64,000 nt of DNA from Streptomyces sp. 3214.6 (GTDB taxonomy: Bacteria; Actinomycetota; Actinomycetes; Streptomycetales; Streptomycetaceae). The DNA lies in contig NZ_LT670819.1 of NCBI RefSeq assembly GCF_900129855.1, forward strand, positions 7,812,001 to 7,876,000. The letters are read 5' to 3'. Below are positions 44,506 to 52,188 of this stretch, piece after piece; position 1 is the stretch's first letter; every line of letters starts with the position of its first letter. Position numbers and translations under genes: made by a program. Below the pieces are notes generated by a model. That model ran no database searches. It worked only from the letters and a program-made list of their open reading frames with translations, and had not been told where the DNA came from.

Positions 44506-45608
44506 CCGACAACGGGCAGCCGGGGACCGACGGTCTGCCGGACATCATCGCCGGGCCCTATCTGCGCGCCCGGGTGTTGCAGGGGAGCGGCAGGTTCCAG
44601 CAGACGAGCGCCGAGATCGCCTCGGTCGTCTACTACGACGGCGGCGGGTGCAGCCTGATGACCTCACAGGGCACGCAGATACTCGCGCCCCGGCGCTACT
44701 GGGCGCGGCCCGTCAGCGTCTGCGAGATAGCCCGCGGGCGGCACACCACGGTCTTCACCGTCGATCTGCCGGCAGCCGACGGGGCCACCTTCTTCCGCAC
44801 GAAGGTGACGCTGCGCTGGGAGGTGACGGACTACCAGCGCGTCGCGGAGGTGCGTCTGGCCAGCGTCGAGCGCGACCTGGGACCGGAGATCGTCTCCCGG
44901 CTGCGGCAGGTCTCCGGCCGGTTCGCGGTGGAGGACGCGCAGCGGGCCAACCAGGCCATCCTGGCGGAGACCGAGACCGAACGCTGGGCCGGTCTCGGGG
45001 CCGATGTGGGCCTGCGCACCCAGCTGTTCGTCGAGGTGGACACCGACGACATGCGCAAGACCCAGGTCGCCGAGGCCCGCAGACAGGCCGCGCAGCACCA
45101 GGCGGTGACCGAACGCCTGGCGGACTTCTACCAGGTGACGACCAGTTCGGCGGAGGGCCGCCTCGCCTACCTGATGGCCATGGGCAACAGGGAGGAGGTG
45201 GCCGACGTCATCGCCATGATGCGCGAGGACGAGGCCCAGGGGCGCCGCGAGACACAGGAGTTCTTCCTCCGCATGCTCGACCAGGGCCGGATCACCAGCC
45301 CCGAGCTGGAGGGGTTCCTGCGGACCAGGGTCCTCGCCTCACTGACCCCGGGCGGTCACCCGCCCCCGGCCGTGCCCGGCCCCTTCGTGCCGCCGCCGAG
45401 GGAACTCACGGCGCCGCCGCCGGTACCGCGCGCCCGCCCGGAGCCGCAGGACACCCCGCCGTGGCCGGACCCCGACCGCGAGGCGGACCACCGGCCCGCC
45501 CCTGACGGCGGAACGCGGCGCAGGCGGCGTGACGACGACTACTGGAACACGACGCCGGGGTCGCCGGGGGCTCCGGGTTCGCCGGGTTCGCCGGGCCCGC
45601 AGGGGTGA
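44502..45608 (+). CDS. SPFH/band-7-like protein of the GTPase operon
   Basis: 368 residues, no transmembrane helix. Residues about 15-150 form a beta-rich domain (LLQ-type strands such as GGCSLMTSQGTQILAPRRYW and RTKVTLRWEVTDYQRV), followed by a long alpha-helical stretch with coiled-coil character (VAEARRQAAQHQAVTERLADF), an order reminiscent of SPFH/band-7 proteins. The C-terminus is disordered, Pro-rich, and ends in a collagen-like GSPGAPGSPGSPGPQG tract. GTG 44502 overlaps the previous stop (GTGA) and has GAGGAGGGGAG upstream. I would call the SPFH relation tentative. Confidence 0.7.
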   Translation: MTDNGQPGTDGLPDIIAGPYLRARVLQGSGRFQQTSAEIASVVYYDGGGCSLMTSQGTQILAPRRYWARPVSVCEIARGRHTTVFTVDLPAADGATFFRTKVTLRWEVTDYQRVAEVRLASVERDLGPEIVSRLRQVSGRFAVEDAQRANQAILAETETERWAGLGADVGLRTQLFVEVDTDDMRKTQVAEARRQAAQHQAVTERLADFYQVTTSSAEGRLAYLMAMGNREEVADVIAMMREDEAQGRRETQEFFLRMLDQGRITSPELEGFLRTRVLASLTPGGHPPPAVPGPFVPPPRELTAPPPVPRARPEPQDTPPWPDPDREADHRPAPDGGTRRRRRDDDYWNTTPGSPGAPGSPGSPGPQG

Positions 45609-45647
45609 GCAACCCGTCCGCGGCACCCTGCGGACGGGGCCGGGATC

Positions 45648-45695
45648 GGGGTCGAAGTCGGGGTCGAAGTCGGGGTCGAAGTCGGGGTCGAGGTA
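45648..45695. repeat. 12-bp tandem repeat (GGGGTCGAAGTC), about 3.8 copies
   Basis: Three exact copies at 45648-45659, 45660-45671 and 45672-45683, then a partial fourth. It lies between the SPFH-like stop and the chosen start of the vWA gene; if translation began at 45529 it would encode a (GSKS)n tract. Confidence 0.85.
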
Positions 45696-45720
45696 CGGCG
45701 GGACACAGTCGAAAGGCGAA

Positions 45721-48207
45721 GTGGGGAACGTGGGGAACCTGTCCAGCGGTGATGTCCGAAATCTGAGCAAATGTTCGAGAAGTTTTCGTGCCCGTCCCGA
45801 GCGTCCTGCGCGCCGCTCCGCCCGCGCCGCGGCCGCGCTGCTGGCCGCGGTGCTGTTGATCGGCGCCGGCGTCCCGGCGTCCGGCGCACCTGGCGCGGCC
45901 GGGGCTGCCGGAGCGGCAGGACGGGCCGCCGGGGACGCGTCGGACGCGATCAACCTGGCCGTCGCGGTCGACGAGTCGAACAGCCTGAGCGCCGACGACG
46001 TGGACCGCGAGCGGGACGCCGCACAGCGCATCGCGCTCGCCGAGATATCCCCGCGCTCGCGGCTGACGGTGCTCGGCTTCGCCAGCGCCGACAACGACGA
46101 GCAGCAGGCCGTCGACGAGGTGTGCCCGCCCACGGCCCTGAACGCGGTGGCCCGCGAGAAGATCGGCGACTGCGTCGGAAAGCTCGACCGGCGTGGCAAG
46201 GGCGCGGGCACCGGCACCGACTTCCCGGCCGCGATCCGGCAGGGCATCGCCCGTCTCTCCGAGGAGTCGGTCGCCGGCCCGCGGATCCTCTTCCTGCTCA
46301 CCGACGGCGTCCTGGACGTCTCGGACAGTCCCGCCTACGGCGCGGACGCCGCCAGCCGCAAGGCCAACGGCGGCCGGGAACTGCGGGCGGCCCTCGCCGA
46401 GGCGCGAGCGGCCAAGGTGCAGATCTGGCCGCTCGGCTTCGGCTCGCCCGACCCGGACGCGCTGCGCGCCATGGCCGCCGGCGGCTACCAGGGCGCCTGC
46501 GTCGACCTGGCGCAGGCCAGGCCCACGTCCCAGGTCGTCAAGGACTCCACGGCGCTGGGCGAGGCGGTCCAGAAGGCGTTCGCGAGCGCCCGCTGCATGA
46601 TCTACGAGGCCACCGCCCAGGACACCCCGCCCGCCACCATCAAACTGCGGATCTCGCCACTGGCGACGCTGGCCACCATCGTGGTCTCCAAGGGCGACCC
46701 GGCGGTCAGGGTGCGCATCCGCGCCCCCGGCGGCCAGGAGATCGACGGCACCCGCGACGACGGCGTGTCCTCCTACGACCTCACCGGCGCCGAGCAGGAG
46801 GTGGAGTCGCTGCGCATGGTCGCCCCGCGCCCCGGCACCTGGACGGTCGACCTGAGCGCGCCCGAGGGACACCGCGACCGGCTCGCCAGCGTGGGCGTGC
46901 AGTGGCGCGGCGCGCTGCGCTCGTCGATCGTCATGACGCCCGCGACCCCGCACCCCGGCGAGCAGGCCACCGTCGGCCTCCAGCTCCAGACCTGGAACGG
47001 CGAGCCGGTCGCCGACCCTGCCGACCTCGACGTACTGAAGGTCTCGGCCACGCTCGACGGCGCCGGCTTCACCCCCCGGCCCGTCCGGCTCGCCGACGAC
47101 GGGCGCGGCGAGGACGAGCACGCGGGCGACGGCCGGTTCACCGGCACCGTCACGATCCCGCGGACGGCGACCGACCGCCTCAAGGTGACCGGGGTCCTCA
47201 CCGCCATCGGGCTCACCGCCGACCACCGGCCCTTCGTGACCGGCGTGGCCGCGGAGAACGCGCAGGTGCAGGCCCATGTCGGTGTCTTCGACGCCACCGT
47301 GCACGCGGGCGAGAGCGTGCCGGTGACCCTGAAGGCGTCCGACGACTCCACGAGCGCGCGGATCCTGCACCTCATCCTGGAGGACAGCTCGCGGGGCGAC
47401 CTCACCGTGACCCCGGCCCGGGTGCGCCTGGACCCGGGGCAGACCCGGACCGTGCGCGCCGAGGTGCGCGTCGGATCCGGCGTACGCCCCGGCCCGGTCT
47501 CGGCCAAGATCGTGGTGTACGACACCGGGCAGCCCGCGCGGGTGCTGGACGCCCGGCTGCTGACGCTGCGCGTGACACCGATGCCGAGCTGGCCGGAACA
47601 GCACTGGAAACTGCTGCTGACCCTGGGCCTGCTGCTGGTCGCCGCGGCCGCCTGGACCGGCTGGCGGCTGCTGGAGCGCAAGCGCGTCCACAACGTGCGC
47701 GGACTGGTCCTCACCCTGCTCGTCCCGGACGAGGACGGCCAGGGCGAACGGCCCGTCAGCACCATCCAGGTGCGCACGGACGGCCCCGAGTACCGCTTCG
47801 GCGTGGTCGCGGGCGGCGGCTCCGACCCCCGGCTGGTGCCGGACCGGCAGGGCCGCTTCGCCGTCCGCCGGGACGCCCAGCGCATGGCACGGCTGCGGAC
47901 CCCCGAGACCACCGGGACCGCGATCGCGTACGGCAGGACGGCGCCGCTCACCGGCGAGCTGCGGCTGAAGGTCGACTCGACCCGCAGCCGCGTCCGGCGC
48001 CCCTCGGCCGGCCTGGGCCTGCGCCTGCCGTTCCCCCGGCCCGTCCGTTCCGAACCCGCCGACCGGCCCGCCCGCCCGGCCCGTCCCGCCCGCACGGCCC
48101 CCAAGCCGCGCCGGGACGCGCACGGCCAGACCCCCGCACGCGCCGTCCACGACGACACCCCCCGGGTGCCCGCCGCCGGAGCCGACGCCTACGACCCCGA
48201 TCTGTGA
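45721..48207 (+). CDS. Membrane-anchored vWA-domain protein
   Basis: 828 residues. An N-terminal hydrophobic segment (ARAAAALLAAVLLIGAGVPA) acts as signal peptide or anchor. The von Willebrand A domain follows with an intact MIDAS: Asp84-x-Ser86-x-Ser88 (DESNS), Thr166 (GTGTDF) and Asp195 (LLTDG). Then come immunoglobulin-like beta domains (about 280-610), one transmembrane helix near 625-650 (LLLTLGLLLVAAAAWTGW) and a cytoplasmic part of about 180 residues, so the MIDAS domain faces outward. I chose GTG 45721 (AAAGG upstream); an in-phase ATG at 45529 would overlap the previous gene and translate the 12-bp repeats. Likely a metal-dependent ligand-binding receptor for the system. Confidence 0.85.
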   Translation: MGNVGNLSSGDVRNLSKCSRSFRARPERPARRSARAAAALLAAVLLIGAGVPASGAPGAAGAAGAAGRAAGDASDAINLAVAVDESNSLSADDVDRERDAAQRIALAEISPRSRLTVLGFASADNDEQQAVDEVCPPTALNAVAREKIGDCVGKLDRRGKGAGTGTDFPAAIRQGIARLSEESVAGPRILFLLTDGVLDVSDSPAYGADAASRKANGGRELRAALAEARAAKVQIWPLGFGSPDPDALRAMAAGGYQGACVDLAQARPTSQVVKDSTALGEAVQKAFASARCMIYEATAQDTPPATIKLRISPLATLATIVVSKGDPAVRVRIRAPGGQEIDGTRDDGVSSYDLTGAEQEVESLRMVAPRPGTWTVDLSAPEGHRDRLASVGVQWRGALRSSIVMTPATPHPGEQATVGLQLQTWNGEPVADPADLDVLKVSATLDGAGFTPRPVRLADDGRGEDEHAGDGRFTGTVTIPRTATDRLKVTGVLTAIGLTADHRPFVTGVAAENAQVQAHVGVFDATVHAGESVPVTLKASDDSTSARILHLILEDSSRGDLTVTPARVRLDPGQTRTVRAEVRVGSGVRPGPVSAKIVVYDTGQPARVLDARLLTLRVTPMPSWPEQHWKLLLTLGLLLVAAAAWTGWRLLERKRVHNVRGLVLTLLVPDEDGQGERPVSTIQVRTDGPEYRFGVVAGGGSDPRLVPDRQGRFAVRRDAQRMARLRTPETTGTAIAYGRTAPLTGELRLKVDSTRSRVRRPSAGLGLRLPFPRPVRSEPADRPARPARPARTAPKPRRDAHGQTPARAVHDDTPRVPAAGADAYDPDL

Positions 48208-48229
48208 CCGGACGGCGGGTCACCCGCTC

Positions 48230-48256
48230 TTGAGGCCCTTGAGGCCCTTGAGGCCC
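48230..48256. repeat. 9-bp tandem repeat (TTGAGGCCC), three copies plus degenerate units
   Basis: Three exact copies followed by decayed copies to about 48285, in the 222-bp non-coding gap between the vWA and tubulin-like genes. The gap shows no other feature apart from the ribosome binding site GGAGGGG before ATG 48430. Confidence 0.85.
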
Positions 48257-48429
48257 CGAGGTCCTTGAAGGCCCCGAGGCCGTTGAGGCTTTTCGGGCCT
48301 TGGGGTCCTGGGGGCCCTGGCAGCCCCGCCTTCCCGCGCACACCACACCACCGGCCCCGCCCAGGCGGCCGGGAACACAGACACACTGCCGGGCCGTCAA
48401 CCGCCGCCCGGGCGGAGGGGATCGCACCG

Positions 48430-51400
48430 ATGAAGATATTCCAGCCGATGCTGTTCGTCGGCCTGGGCGGCACGGGCGGCCTGGTAGGGGCCGAACTCGA
48501 ACGCCGTCTGCGCGCCGAACTCTGCGGGCCCGACGGCACCGCCCTCACCGGCGACGGCCGCCGGCTCCCGCACCAACTGCCCGACTGCGTCCAGTTCGTG
48601 TACGCCGACTACAGCGAGGCCGAACTCGCCAAGCTGCCCCACCTCAGCGCCGACCCGGCACTGCGGCAGGCGTATTCCCGCACCGCGCGCGCCACCCACG
48701 ACCTGCTGCCCGCCGAGTTCGACAGCTCGCCCGAGGTCACCCAGATGCTGCGGGCCGTACTCCGCACGGAGGTGGCCGGCTGGCTGCCCCCGGTGGACGA
48801 CGAACCGAAGGTCACCCCGCTGCGCAGCGGCGCCGGACAGCTGCCGACCGTAGGCCGTGCCGCGCTGTTCGCCACCCTGCGCGACGGCCCGGCCCCCGTG
48901 CTCGACCCGCTGCGCCGGGCCATCGACGCGATCGGCCTGTCCGGCGGCGAACTCAGCGAACTGGGCGGCGGACCGCTCAACGGCTGTGACGTCTTCGTGG
49001 CGTTCTCGGTGGCGGGCGGCACCGGTGCCGGGATCTTCCTGGACTACCTGTACCTGATCGGGCAGGTCTTCAAGGAGAAGCGGCTGTCCGCCCGCGTCTA
49101 CCCGCTGGTCGTCATGCCGAAGGCCTTCCCGCCGGGCAAGGGCGGCGGACGCCGGGCCGAACTCAACGCCGCCCGGGCCGTGGTGGACCTGTCCCGGCTG
49201 GTGGACGAGCAGAACGTGCCGGACCCCAAGGCCAACCTGGGGGACACCGGCCGGCCCGACCCGACCGCCATGCGCTACCCGCAGATGCACCCGGTCCGGC
49301 TGCGCACCGGCACCGTCCCGACGGCCTTCCTGTTCAGCCCCACCGCGGGCATCCGCCCCGACGACCTGCGCCGCTCCATGGTCTCCCTGGTGATGTCGCT
49401 GATCGGCACCGACCTCGGCGACACCGCCAGAGGCACCGACCACGACGACCAGACGTTCTCCTCCAACTTCATCAACGCCGAGGTCGACCGCCGCACCCGC
49501 TCCGCCACCGGCATCGGCCACCGGGGCATCTCCACCAGCCTGGTCGCCGCCATGACCTCCCCGCTCGACGAACTCGCCGAACTGGTCGCGGCCCGGATGC
49601 TCGCCCTCGCCGTCCGGCGGCTCACCGACGCGAGCGCCCACACCGCCCTGGACGTCCGCTCCCTGGTGCACGAGATGTTCACCGCCGCCGGCATCGCGCC
49701 CCTCTGGCGGCGCGAGGCGCTGCCCGTGCCCGACCCGGACCCGGTGCCCAAGGGGACCTCGGAGATCCAACAGGCGCTGCGCGACCGGCTGGAGGAGATG
49801 CAGCGCCTGCTCGGCGACCTCGAAACCCGCCTCAAGCGGCAGGTGCCCGCGCTGGCCGACGCGTTCGTACCGCGGGTGGCCGCCGAGCAACTGCTGCGCA
49901 AGGTCGACCTGTTGAGCCTGGAGGCGGTCGTCAAGGGCGTGCCCGGACAGCCCGGCGCCGCCGGACTCGGCTTCCTCGGCATGCTGGAGAACCGCCGTCA
50001 GGAACCGTCCCGCCCGGCCGGCGTCGACGTACAGCCCCCGTCCGTGCCCCGCATCCGCCGCCGGGCCGGCGGACTGTCCCGGGCCCGCTGGGGCGACGAG
50101 GAGGTCCGCGCCGCCCTCGACGAGCAGGACCGCTGGTACGCGTGGCGGGCCAAGGACATCTGGCACCGCGCCTGGGACGAACAGGAACCCCGCTGGCGCC
50201 GCTCCGCGGAGGACCTCCGGCACGACATCGGCCAGCTCGCCGACGCCTTCGACAAACACCTGGAGGAGGAACCCCGGGCCTGGGCGGCCGGGCTGAAGGA
50301 GCTCTACGACGACCGGGCCGGCGTCTCCTACCTGCTGCCCCCGCAGAACAGCCTGCGCGACTTCTACGAGGACCTCATCGACCGGCTCGTGGAGAGCGCC
50401 CAGCTCGGCCGCGGCGGCGACGAGGCCGACCTGCTGACCCATCTGGTCTCGGCCGACCGCTGGGAGGCGGCCTTCACCGCGGGGCGCCGCAACCCGGCCG
50501 CCGCCGTCTCGGAGGTCAAGACCGTCCTGCAGAAGCGGGTCGAGCAGCTCTTCGCCGAGCCCGGCACCCAGCAGCGGGCCCAACCGCTGCTGCCCAGCAT
50601 GGGCACGCTCCTGTCCGCGGCCGTCGGCGAGGGCCAGGCCGCCCGCAACGTCAGCAAGCCCGCGCTGGAGCAGTTCACCTACAAGCTGGCCGGCCTCCTC
50701 CCGGCCGGCTTCACCCCCGAGGGCAACGGCCCCCTGAAGGTCCTCATCACCTACCCCAGCACCCACGGCCGTCGCACCGTCCTGGAGGACTACCTGGAGA
50801 AGGCCCTCCACCTGCCCAAGGGCCGCCGCAGCATCGTCTTCCGGCCCGTCGACACCGACTCCATCACCGTCGTGCTGTTCCGCAGCGAGATGAGCCTGAC
50901 CGAGGTGCCCGGCGCCCGCGAGGTCATGCGCCAGTGGGCCCGCGCCCAGGAGGACCGCCGGGACGACGACGTCCTGCGCTGGCGGCAGCGGCTCGGCCAC
51001 CAGGACGACTGGCTGGCCTGCACCCCCGACGACCGCAGGCACATCCTCCAGCGCCTGCTGTGCGTCATCTGGAACGGGCGGGTCGACGTCCAGGGCGACC
51101 CCGCGTCCCCGCAGCGCGTGACGCTGCGCCTGCACGACGAGATGGGCCCCGAGGCCCCCGGCCTCACCCTCCGGCTGGACGACCACCGCGACGGCGTCTC
51201 CAGCTGGGCGAGCCTGCTGCGCGCCTACGAGCGCTGGGCGCTGCTGGAGGAGGACGCCATCGTCGAGGACTACTGCCGGGTCCTGATGAACACCCTCCCC
51301 AACGGCCTGGGCACCTCCGGCAGCCGCCCCTCGCCGCTCTACCTCAAGCTCGTCCACGAGGTGGCGCCGCGCCAACTCGACCTGCTGGCCGAACGGGAGC

Positions 51401-52188
51401 GAATGTACGGCGGCCGGATCGCCGAATGGCTGCGCCCGCTGCGGGAGTTCTGGTCCGTGTCGCTGCCCGGCGCCCTCGACCTGGCGTTCCCCAACGAGGC
51501 CCACGCCGTCCAGTCGACGCTGCGCGCCCTGGAGGAGTGGACCCGCATGGGCCGCCTCACCGGCGGCGCCACCCCCGTCCGCGACCACCCCGCCGAGACC
51601 CCACCCGACCTCGCCCCCCAGCCCGGGCCCGGCCCGGCGCCCACGCCCCCCGACCCCTGGCACCGTCCTGCCCCCGCCGAGGCGGCGACCGGCACACCCC
51701 ACTGGCCGGGCCCGGCGACCGGCAACCCGGCGAGCGGCCCGCCGGACCACGCGCCCCAGCCAGGCCCGGCGCCCACGCCCCCCGACCCCTGGCACCGTCC
51801 TGCCCCCGCCGAGGCGGCGAGCGGCACACCCCACTGGCCGGGCCCGGCGACCGGCAACCCGGCGGCCGGCCCGGAGAGCGGCCCCTCCCACCGGCCCGGT
51901 GCGACCGCCGACGGTCCGCCGTACCAGCGCCCGGGCGCCGCGCCCGACGGCTCGCCGCCTCCCTGGCCCGGCGCCCCCCTCGGGCCGACGCAGGTGCCCA
52001 CCGCGGGCCGTACCGTCCCCGCCGCCGAGCAGCCCGTGGGCTACCCGCCCTACCCGGACCGGCCCCCCACGGACGCGCCCTGGCCCGGCGCCGACACCTC
52101 GGTGCCCTGGGGGATCGCCGACAGCGACGGCCAGGACGAATGGAACGAGGCGGGCGAGCACGATCCCTGGAAGGGAGACCCGCGGTGA
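48430..52188 (+). CDS. Tubulin-like (Tub_2-type) protein
   Basis: 1,252 residues. The N-terminus MKIFQPMLFVGLGGTGGLVG looks like a Rossmann-type nucleotide loop of the FtsZ/tubulin fold, and the tubulin signature loop appears as SVAGGTGAGIFLDYL with Gly196-Gly-Thr-Gly-Ala-Gly201. The fold probably covers about 1-470; residues 480-1050 are helical and not assigned. The last 200 residues are Pro/Gly/Ala-rich and disordered and include a 102-bp direct repeat (34 residues, DPWHRPAPAEAA...). Proteins of this class occur with vWA and GTPase partners in predicted bacterial conflict operons. Polymerisation or GTPase activity is not shown. Stop overlaps the next start (GTGA). Confidence 0.85.
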   Translation: MKIFQPMLFVGLGGTGGLVGAELERRLRAELCGPDGTALTGDGRRLPHQLPDCVQFVYADYSEAELAKLPHLSADPALRQAYSRTARATHDLLPAEFDSSPEVTQMLRAVLRTEVAGWLPPVDDEPKVTPLRSGAGQLPTVGRAALFATLRDGPAPVLDPLRRAIDAIGLSGGELSELGGGPLNGCDVFVAFSVAGGTGAGIFLDYLYLIGQVFKEKRLSARVYPLVVMPKAFPPGKGGGRRAELNAARAVVDLSRLVDEQNVPDPKANLGDTGRPDPTAMRYPQMHPVRLRTGTVPTAFLFSPTAGIRPDDLRRSMVSLVMSLIGTDLGDTARGTDHDDQTFSSNFINAEVDRRTRSATGIGHRGISTSLVAAMTSPLDELAELVAARMLALAVRRLTDASAHTALDVRSLVHEMFTAAGIAPLWRREALPVPDPDPVPKGTSEIQQALRDRLEEMQRLLGDLETRLKRQVPALADAFVPRVAAEQLLRKVDLLSLEAVVKGVPGQPGAAGLGFLGMLENRRQEPSRPAGVDVQPPSVPRIRRRAGGLSRARWGDEEVRAALDEQDRWYAWRAKDIWHRAWDEQEPRWRRSAEDLRHDIGQLADAFDKHLEEEPRAWAAGLKELYDDRAGVSYLLPPQNSLRDFYEDLIDRLVESAQLGRGGDEADLLTHLVSADRWEAAFTAGRRNPAAAVSEVKTVLQKRVEQLFAEPGTQQRAQPLLPSMGTLLSAAVGEGQAARNVSKPALEQFTYKLAGLLPAGFTPEGNGPLKVLITYPSTHGRRTVLEDYLEKALHLPKGRRSIVFRPVDTDSITVVLFRSEMSLTEVPGAREVMRQWARAQEDRRDDDVLRWRQRLGHQDDWLACTPDDRRHILQRLLCVIWNGRVDVQGDPASPQRVTLRLHDEMGPEAPGLTLRLDDHRDGVSSWASLLRAYERWALLEEDAIVEDYCRVLMNTLPNGLGTSGSRPSPLYLKLVHEVAPRQLDLLAERERMYGGRIAEWLRPLREFWSVSLPGALDLAFPNEAHAVQSTLRALEEWTRMGRLTGGATPVRDHPAETPPDLAPQPGPGPAPTPPDPWHRPAPAEAATGTPHWPGPATGNPASGPPDHAPQPGPAPTPPDPWHRPAPAEAASGTPHWPGPATGNPAAGPESGPSHRPGATADGPPYQRPGAAPDGSPPPWPGAPLGPTQVPTAGRTVPAAEQPVGYPPYPDRPPTDAPWPGADTSVPWGIADSDGQDEWNEAGEHDPWKGDPR
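51631..51864 (+). repeat. 102-bp direct repeat inside the tubulin-like gene
   Basis: 51631-51732 and 51763-51864 are identical except for one base (GCGACCGGCA versus GCGAGCGGCA), offset by 132 bp, so the reading frame is kept. They encode two copies of a Pro-rich PWHRPAPAEAA...HWPGPATGNPA unit. Recombination between them would remove 44 codons in frame. Confidence 0.9.

Noticed and set aside
45529..45720. Earlier ATG for the vWA gene
   Set aside because: It would overlap the SPFH-like gene by 80 bp and translate the 12-bp tandem repeats; GTG 45721 has a ribosome binding site and places the signal peptide near the N-terminus. Not fully excluded.
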